A DNA stretch of 10,344 nucleotides from an uncultured Chloroflexota bacterium (GTDB lineage: Bacteria; Chloroflexota; Anaerolineae; Anaerolineales; Villigracilaceae). Positions 6,715-10,344 of the stretch are shown here, piece after piece. The notes below the pieces were generated by a model that worked only from the letters and a program-made list of their open reading frames with translations, searched no databases and was not told the DNA's origin. Positions within the stretch are counted from its first letter, which is position 1; the number at the start of each line of letters is the position of its first letter. The stretch is taken from positions 1 to 10,344 of the forward strand of contig CAILWD010000092.1 of NCBI GenBank assembly GCA_903837815.1, in the 5' to 3' direction. The position numbers and the translations under genes are program-made.

Positions 6715-7056
6715 TTAGGAGCGGTTCGACGCAGATGCCACATCTGGGAAAATGGCAAAGACGCGTTCGAGTTGGCTCAGTTTAAATATGTTGGCGACCT
6801 GCGGTGTGACGCCCGCCAGTCTTAGCCACCCACTGCGCTCGCGGGTGGACTTTAACCCCGAAACCAAAGCTGCCAGCCCGGAACTATCCAGGAACTGGAC
6901 CGCGCTCATGTCGAGAATGATTTTCGGCTGGGCAACGGCTTCGAAATGTTTAAATTCGCCGCGCAGTTGCGGGGCAGAAGCAGCCGTCAGCCTGCCGCTG
7001 AGAGTTAGCAGGATGATCTGGCCATCGAGGTGAGATTCTGAAATCTGAAAGTCCAT
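6715..7056 (-). CDS. STAS-domain protein (anti-sigma factor antagonist-like)
   Basis: 113 aa single STAS domain of the SpoIIAA/RsbV type, cytoplasmic. After the first strands (QIILLTLSGRLTAASAPQLR, 13-32) comes IILDMSAVQFLDSSGLAALV (46-65), with the DSSG signature at 57-60. The serine there is phosphorylated by a partner anti-sigma kinase in the classical partner-switch. Length and motif are typical, so it could bind a kinase or an STAS-responsive partner. No RsbW-like kinase, PP2C phosphatase or sigma factor is in the window. The ATG at 7056 has AAGGAG 5 bases upstream, overlapping the stop codon of the glycosyltransferase (gap of 9 bases). The two are therefore tightly coupled, and the protein may regulate polysaccharide synthesis or a general response. 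The link to the decarboxylase is positional only. Confidence 0.92.
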   Translation of the reverse strand: MDFQISESHLDGQIILLTLSGRLTAASAPQLRGEFKHFEAVAQPKIILDMSAVQFLDSSGLAALVSGLKSTRERSGWLRLAGVTPQVANIFKLSQLERVFAIFPDVASASNRS

Positions 7057-7065
7057 GATGTCTCC

Positions 7066-9045
7066 TTATTTGGCGGGGAAGAGAAAATCGGGTGGTTGGG
7101 GCTGCCAGTCGGCGGGGGGGGCATACACTGCGGCGCGGATGATGCGCGAGAGCGGATAAGTGTTGTAGAGGCCCCAGGCTACGTTGATCAGCACGCCGTA
7201 CGTGTTCGGATTCCAGCCCTGCCAGAGCGAGACTAACCCGTAAATCGAGGCGGCGACGGTCAGCGCGACAATGAGGGTTTGCGCCCACACCAGCCTAAGG
7301 TGGTTTCCACTTTGGCGTTCCTTCGGGGTGACAGAGAATTTCAACTGCATCCCGGAAATCACGCTCAGCACTGCCTGAATCCATAACGGGAAGAGGGCGA
7401 GGCTGTATTCCTCGCTGCGACGCACGTTCAGCCCATGTGTGACATAGGCATGCAGGAAATTATTGAGGACGACAAAGGGCAGAAGGCGGGCGATGAATCC
7501 AACTGTCCAACTGGATACGGCAGACCATCCGAAGAACAGGTAAAAGATTGGCACGAGCAAAAAGATCAGGTTGACGAATCCGCTGAAGTACGAATACGCC
7601 ATGTTGAAGTATAGAATCCTCTGCGGCAGGGTCAAGCCTTTATAGAGGAGCGGGTTTTCGCGCAGGAGAATTTGCAGGGTTCCCTGCGCCCAACGTAATC
7701 GCTGGGTAAGGGCTGTCCCTAGGTCTTCGGGCGCGAGACCGTAGGCAAGAATTTCGCCGTGAAACACGCTGGTCCAGCCCATGGCGTGCAGGCGCATGGC
7801 GGTGGCTGTGTCTTCGGTGATGCTGATGGTGGAAAGCGGCAGGACGGGAATGGCTTCGCCGCGGCGGGTCAGGTCGATGCCTTCGAGGGCGGCTTTGGAT
7901 ACGCCGAGCAGATCTCCGGCGTGAGGCGCGGTCTGGGTGACAAGGTCAGGCTTGAGGGCGGCAATGGAGTGCTGTGCCTCCGCCGCTTCGGGGTCTCCAA
8001 GTTCGGCGAGTTTTTCCAGGTCTGCAGAGATCTTTCCGAAATCGTCCTCCGCCCAATCCTTCTGCGCTTCCTGCACCGATTTGCGGACGGTATCGCTGGC
8101 TTCTGCAAGCGACCCGCCGTTTTGCAGTGATTTTTGCGCCTCGCGCAAGCGCGCCTTAAAGCGGGCAAGCGCGGCTTTTTCCAATTGAGGCGTTGCAAAG
8201 CCGAAGCGCAATTCAGTGGAAAGGCGCGATAGGCTTTGCAAAATTTGCCCTTCCACTTCCTTGACGAACCCGCTCAATCCCAACTGCATCAACGCTTCGC
8301 GGCGCATAATGGCATTCGAGCCGCAAAAGGTGGCTGCATTCCAGCCGTCTTTGCCTTGCAGGATGGGTCCGTAGAACAGCGGCGCATCCGAGGCAAAGGG
8401 GTCGCCGGGCGGCAGGTTGTAATAATATTGCGGGGTTTGCACGAAAGCCACTTTGGGATCGTCGAAATAGCCAAGCGTATTTTTGATGATGCCCGGCGCT
8501 GGGATTTGGTCTGCATCGAGGATGAGGATATATTCGCCGTAAGTCTGCATCAGGGCATTGTTGACATTTCCCGCCTTGGCATGGCGCGGTTTGCCGCTCC
8601 ATTCTTCACTACGGATGATGTATCCGCAGCCGATTTCATCAGCCAGGGAACGCATTTCAGGGCGCGCCCCATCGTCGAGGATGTATATGTGTTTTTCCTG
8701 CCAGTCGATGCGCGTGGCGGCGTCGGCGGTCAGGCGCACCAGTTCCACAGGTTCATTGTAGGTGGCAATGAACACATCCACACTGGCGTCTCCCTGCGCG
8801 GGCGGTGGGGCTTCGCGGCGGGCGGGCTTCCACATCATGAGAGTGAAGAAAATCAAATCGGCATAGGAATAGGTTTCCGCCAGAATGAGCAGCAGTGATA
8901 ACGGCAAAAAGTCGAAGTTCAGGGTATTGGCGTAGCGCCAAAAAAGATAATACGTCCCCCACGAAATCGTGAGGATGGCTAGAACTCGAAATCCCCACAG
9001 GTATTTTTGGTAGGGGCTTTGACCGTCGGGAGAAGTATTCATCAT
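7066..9045 (-). CDS. Processive GT2 glycosyltransferase, cellulose synthase (BcsA)-like, with large insertion
   Basis: 659 aa membrane polysaccharide synthase. Two N-terminal helices (about 20-36 and 46-70) precede the cytoplasmic GT-A domain: VDVFIATYNEP (89-99), DDG (124-126), LDADQIP (176-182), the FCGSNAIMRR acceptor-site region (240-249), TED with the catalytic base D412, and QRLRW (448-452). Helices follow at about 484-508, 515-535, 548-566, 587-608 and 614-632. The FSVTPK motif (570-575) matches the FxVTxK gating loop of BcsA. It should polymerise a UDP-sugar at the membrane and secrete the chain. It has no C-terminal PilZ domain, so it lacks the usual cyclic-di-GMP switch. About 150 charged, helix-prone residues (roughly 257-405) lie between FCGS and TED, where BcsA has about 20. 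The frame is open to 9102, but ATG 9045 has AGGAAGG 6 bases upstream. A second ATG at 9042 is possible. The polymer (cellulose or other beta-glucan) cannot be decided. Confidence 0.93.
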   Translation of the reverse strand: MMNTSPDGQSPYQKYLWGFRVLAILTISWGTYYLFWRYANTLNFDFLPLSLLLILAETYSYADLIFFTLMMWKPARREAPPPAQGDASVDVFIATYNEPVELVRLTADAATRIDWQEKHIYILDDGARPEMRSLADEIGCGYIIRSEEWSGKPRHAKAGNVNNALMQTYGEYILILDADQIPAPGIIKNTLGYFDDPKVAFVQTPQYYYNLPPGDPFASDAPLFYGPILQGKDGWNAATFCGSNAIMRREALMQLGLSGFVKEVEGQILQSLSRLSTELRFGFATPQLEKAALARFKARLREAQKSLQNGGSLAEASDTVRKSVQEAQKDWAEDDFGKISADLEKLAELGDPEAAEAQHSIAALKPDLVTQTAPHAGDLLGVSKAALEGIDLTRRGEAIPVLPLSTISITEDTATAMRLHAMGWTSVFHGEILAYGLAPEDLGTALTQRLRWAQGTLQILLRENPLLYKGLTLPQRILYFNMAYSYFSGFVNLIFLLVPIFYLFFGWSAVSSWTVGFIARLLPFVVLNNFLHAYVTHGLNVRRSEEYSLALFPLWIQAVLSVISGMQLKFSVTPKERQSGNHLRLVWAQTLIVALTVAASIYGLVSLWQGWNPNTYGVLINVAWGLYNTYPLSRIIRAAVYAPPADWQPQPPDFLFPAK

Positions 9046-9072
9046 GCTCTGCCTTCCTGCTTGTATTCGAGC

Positions 9073-9085
9073 AAACGCTGCGTTT
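9073..9085. promoter_or_regulatory. 13-bp palindrome in the glycosyltransferase leader
   Basis: AAACGC and GCGTTT are perfect inverted arms around a single central base. The site lies at the predicted start of transcription of the glycosyltransferase gene, between its -10 box and Shine-Dalgarno. The position suits a repressor site, but no regulator is identified. Confidence 0.35.
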
Positions 9086-9090
9086 CCATC

Positions 9091-9096
9091 ATTATA
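9091..9096 (-). promoter_or_regulatory. -10 box upstream of the glycosyltransferase
   Basis: Perfect TATAAT on the minus strand (9096-9091), 46 bases before the ATG at 9045, with a predicted start near 9084. The -35 region has no good consensus. If real, the glycosyltransferase, STAS and mmdB genes can be transcribed separately from mmdA, mmdD and mmdC. Confidence 0.5.
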
Positions 9097-9102
9097 TAAC
9101 AC

Positions 9103-9151
9103 CGGTCACAAATTACGCTTCCCACAGGATAAAAGGCGCAACTTGTGACCG
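9103..9151. repeat. Imperfect inverted repeat (REP-like stem-loop)
   Basis: The arms CGGTCACAAATTACGC (9103-9118) and GCGCAACTTGTGACCG (9136-9151) are complementary at 14 of 16 positions around a 17-base loop. It lies between mmdC and the glycosyltransferase promoter. No T-run follows on the minus strand, so it is not an ordinary terminator. It could be a dispersed palindromic repeat, a processing site or an operator. Confidence 0.6.
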
Positions 9152-9217
9152 CGATGGGGATCGTCTTCTCGAAGCGGCTTTACCCGCAGGATGACAATTC
9201 CAATTAACGGCGAGGCG

Positions 9218-9664
9218 CTACATCCACGCCGTGTCGCTTAAATCCGCAAAGGTGATCAACGCTTGTTTGTGCGCCACACTCTGTCCCGTTTCGACCAGCA
9301 CCTCGCCGATGGTGCCGCTGTACAGCGAACGGATGCTGTTCTTCATCTTCATCGCCTCGATGACCAACACCACCTGGCCTGCCTCCACTTTATCGCCGGC
9401 CTTGATGAAGATGTTGACGACGGTGCCAGGCAGGGGCGATGTCAATGTGCTGCCGCCCGATGCGGGATTGGGAGATTGGGAAACCGCCGCAGGCTGGCGC
9501 GGGTTGAAGGTTTTTATCTCGACCTTCGGTTTGGTCTCTCTTTCTCCGCTTTCGGGCGTCACCTCGAAGCGTTCTCCGTTCACCACTGCAATCACAGGGC
9601 GGGCGTTGATGTTTTCAATTTCGACTTCGTAAATCTGGTCTTTGACTGTAATTTTATATTTCAT
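9218..9664 (-). CDS. mmdC: Biotin carboxyl carrier subunit of the decarboxylase
   Basis: 148 aa biotin carrier protein. The C-terminal biotinyl domain (about 74-142) has PLPGTVVNIFIKAGDKVEAGQ and the biotinylation motif EAMKMKN with K106 as the modified lysine. The following hairpin (GTIGEVLVETGQSV) is also typical. The N-terminal part (1-55) resembles the short domain of MmdC/OadA C-termini (KYKITVKDQIYEVEIE). A Pro/Ala/Ser linker (55-72) joins the two. The protein shuttles CO2 as carboxybiotin from the carboxyltransferase (mmdA) to the membrane beta subunit (mmdB). The chosen ATG at 9664 has GGAG 5-6 bases upstream. The frame is open to 9715, but the extension overlaps the end of the preceding gene and lacks family similarity. 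It follows the OadG-like gene by 37 bases. A biotin carrier of a propionyl-CoA carboxylase is the alternative, made less likely by mmdB and the gamma-like subunit. Confidence 0.92.
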   Translation of the reverse strand: MKYKITVKDQIYEVEIENINARPVIAVVNGERFEVTPESGERETKPKVEIKTFNPRQPAAVSQSPNPASGGSTLTSPLPGTVVNIFIKAGDKVEAGQVVLVIEAMKMKNSIRSLYSGTIGEVLVETGQSVAHKQALITFADLSDTAWM

Positions 9665-9701
9665 AAATTCTCCGCGAAGAGACTTTTGAAGTCTCGTTGT
9701 A

Positions 9702-10043
9702 CTATCTTCTTCCAATACTGCCTTTTTGCGCGCGCTGGCTTGTCCTCATGCCCAACTGCCAGGCAGAGACAAGCGCGGTGGGCGGCGCAGACAATGGATG
9801 GGCGGTGGACTGCCCCTGTTCGGCAAGGGCGAGCGACACGGCAATGGCGGCGGCTTGGGCTTTGAATCCGCTTTGGGAGGCAGAATCAGGTTCGGGCGGA
9901 GTCGCAGAGTCTTCGGCGGGCAGGTTCTTTTCCGCGGTCAAAGCCGTCAGCAGAATCATCATCGCCCAAAGCAGGACGATTGCGCCGAAGACCAGCCCCA
10001 TGCCGAGGGCGGTGATTTCGAGGGAGAGGGTTAAGTCGGTCAT
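9702..10043 (-). CDS. mmdD: OadG/MmdD-like small membrane subunit of the decarboxylase
   Basis: 113 aa, size and layout of the OadG gamma / MmdD delta family, which anchors and assembles the decarboxylase complex. There is one N-terminal membrane helix (residues about 8-35, LEITALGMGLVFGAIVLLWA) and then a Pro/Ala/Ser-rich cytoplasmic linker (40-60). A C-terminal segment AAAIAVSLALAEQ (64-76) and SAWQLGMRTSQRAQKG (93-108) fits the usual Ala-rich helix and W-containing tail of the family. The ATG at 10043 is chosen; a GTG at 10055 in the same frame is possible. The Shine-Dalgarno is poor for both (GAGTGAG 7 bases before the ATG). It lies between the palindromic repeat and mmdC. Sequence conservation in this family is low, so the identification rests on layout and neighbours. 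Confidence 0.85.
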   Translation of the reverse strand: MTDLTLSLEITALGMGLVFGAIVLLWAMMILLTALTAEKNLPAEDSATPPEPDSASQSGFKAQAAAIAVSLALAEQGQSTAHPLSAPPTALVSAWQLGMRTSQRAQKGSIGRR

Positions 10044-10058
10044 ATAAAAACTCACTCT

Positions 10059-10145
10059 GTCATTGCGAGGGTGCTCTTGTTTTTTGCCCGAAGCAATCTC
10101 CTTTTGCGTGGAGATTGCTTCGTTGCTGGCGCTCCTCGCAATGAC
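10059..10145. repeat. 87-bp palindromic repeat element (REP/MITE-like)
   Basis: Nested inverted repeats are exact. The outer arms are GTCATTGCGAGG (10059-10070) and CCTCGCAATGAC (10134-10145). The inner arms are CGAAGCAATCTCC (10089-10101) and GGAGATTGCTTCG (10110-10122) around an 8-base loop. The 18 and 11 bases between the arms are unpaired. From memory, this GTCATTGCGAGG...CGAAGCAATCTCC pattern is a dispersed element in many bacterial genomes. It fills the gap between the mmdA stop codon and mmdD. It could form a stable RNA stem that affects expression of the downstream genes. There is no coding content. Confidence 0.85.
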
Positions 10146-10148
10146 ATA

Positions 10149-10344
10149 TTAGACTGGAATATTCCCATGCTTGCGGGCGGGGGCGGGGGCGTACTTGTCG
10201 CGCAGCGCCGAGAGCGAGGCGATGATCTTCGGACGGCTTTCGCGCGGCTCGATGATGTCGTCGACATAACCGGTGGAGGCGGCATAGTACGGGTTGTTGA
10301 ACTTCTCGCGGTATTCGGCGGCGAGGCGGGCGCGTTCTGCGGCA
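10149..10344 (-). CDS. mmdA: Acyl-CoA carboxyltransferase, decarboxylase alpha subunit (C-terminal part only)
   Basis: Only the last 65 codons are inside the window; the start lies beyond the right edge. The translated end reads ...YREKFNNPYYAASTGYVDDIIEPRESRP...KHGNIPV followed by TAA. The GYVDDIIEPRETR-type segment and the KHGNIP ending are hallmarks of the CoA carboxyltransferase family (methylmalonyl-CoA decarboxylase alpha, propionyl-CoA carboxylase beta, glutaconyl-CoA decarboxylase alpha). It would transfer the carboxyl group from the acyl-CoA to biotin on the carrier. With the OadG-like, biotin carrier and beta subunits following, methylmalonyl-CoA decarboxylase is the best reading. 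The substrate cannot be fixed from this fragment. Confidence 0.9.
   Translation of the reverse strand, partial: AAERARLAAEYREKFNNPYYAASTGYVDDIIEPRESRPKIIASLSALRDKYAPAPARKHGNIPV

Noticed and set aside
6119..6718. 199-codon plus-strand open frame opposite mmdB
   Set aside because: Complement of membrane-helix codons; Ser/Pro/Met-rich shadow with no family features.
8236..8898. 220-codon plus-strand open frame opposite the glycosyltransferase
   Set aside because: Antisense to conserved DDG and DAD motifs, with no ribosome-binding site or recognisable domain.
9103..9151. Terminator after mmdC
   Set aside because: No T-run follows the stem on the minus strand and the stem is imperfect.
9263..9865. 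200-codon plus-strand open frame across mmdC and mmdD
   Set aside because: Spans two genes with clear families on the other strand; no start signal.
10052..10285. 77-codon open frame covering the palindromic repeat and the mmdA end
   Set aside because: Half of it is translation of the repeat and the rest is an alternate frame of mmdA; such peptides are a common annotation artefact of this repeat.
1..10344. CRISPR array, transposon, prophage or defence island
   Set aside because: No regularly spaced direct repeats, no transposase or integrase, and no nuclease or helicase genes were found on either strand.

Overview
Every gene in this window is read from the minus strand, so the order of transcription runs from high to low coordinates. 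Gene content suggests an anaerobic or facultative Chloroflexota member, most likely Anaerolineae. The pointers are a Na+-translocating acyl-CoA decarboxylase, a histidine kinase with a seven-helix membrane sensor, a hydantoinase, and short palindromic intergenic repeats. This assignment is an inference from content and style; no marker gene is present to prove it.

Region 1 (about 10344 to 5557) holds a biotin-dependent, sodium-pumping decarboxylase, probably methylmalonyl-CoA decarboxylase. Its genes are the end of the carboxyltransferase alpha subunit (mmdA), the small membrane anchor (OadG/MmdD-like), the biotin carrier (mmdC) and the membrane beta subunit (mmdB). The set is not contiguous. 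A palindromic repeat element separates mmdA from mmdD. A processive GT2 polysaccharide synthase and a STAS-domain protein, with their own likely promoter, sit between mmdC and mmdB. The synthase carries an insertion of about 150 residues in its catalytic domain. Together the decarboxylase subunits would turn the energy of decarboxylating an acyl-CoA into a Na+ gradient.

Region 2 (5556 to 3927) is a single-gene unit encoding a fold-type II PLP enzyme of unknown substrate. It has its own -10 box, a candidate GntR/FadR-type operator at its start site, and a strong hairpin terminator.

Region 3 (3910 to 123) is a probable three-gene operon: an orphan membrane sensor histidine kinase whose message may be leaderless, a conserved-looking hypothetical protein with possible PUA/EVE-like features, and a dihydropyrimidinase/D-hydantoinase. 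The last two genes overlap by 44 bases.

Region 4 (99 to 1) is a near-consensus sigma-70 promoter driving a tRNA-Lys(CTT) gene that runs off the left edge of the window.

There is no gene-free stretch over 300 bases. No CRISPR array, transposase, phage gene or recognised defence system was seen. The most unusual points are the enlarged glycosyltransferase and the placement of the synthase-STAS pair inside the decarboxylase locus.
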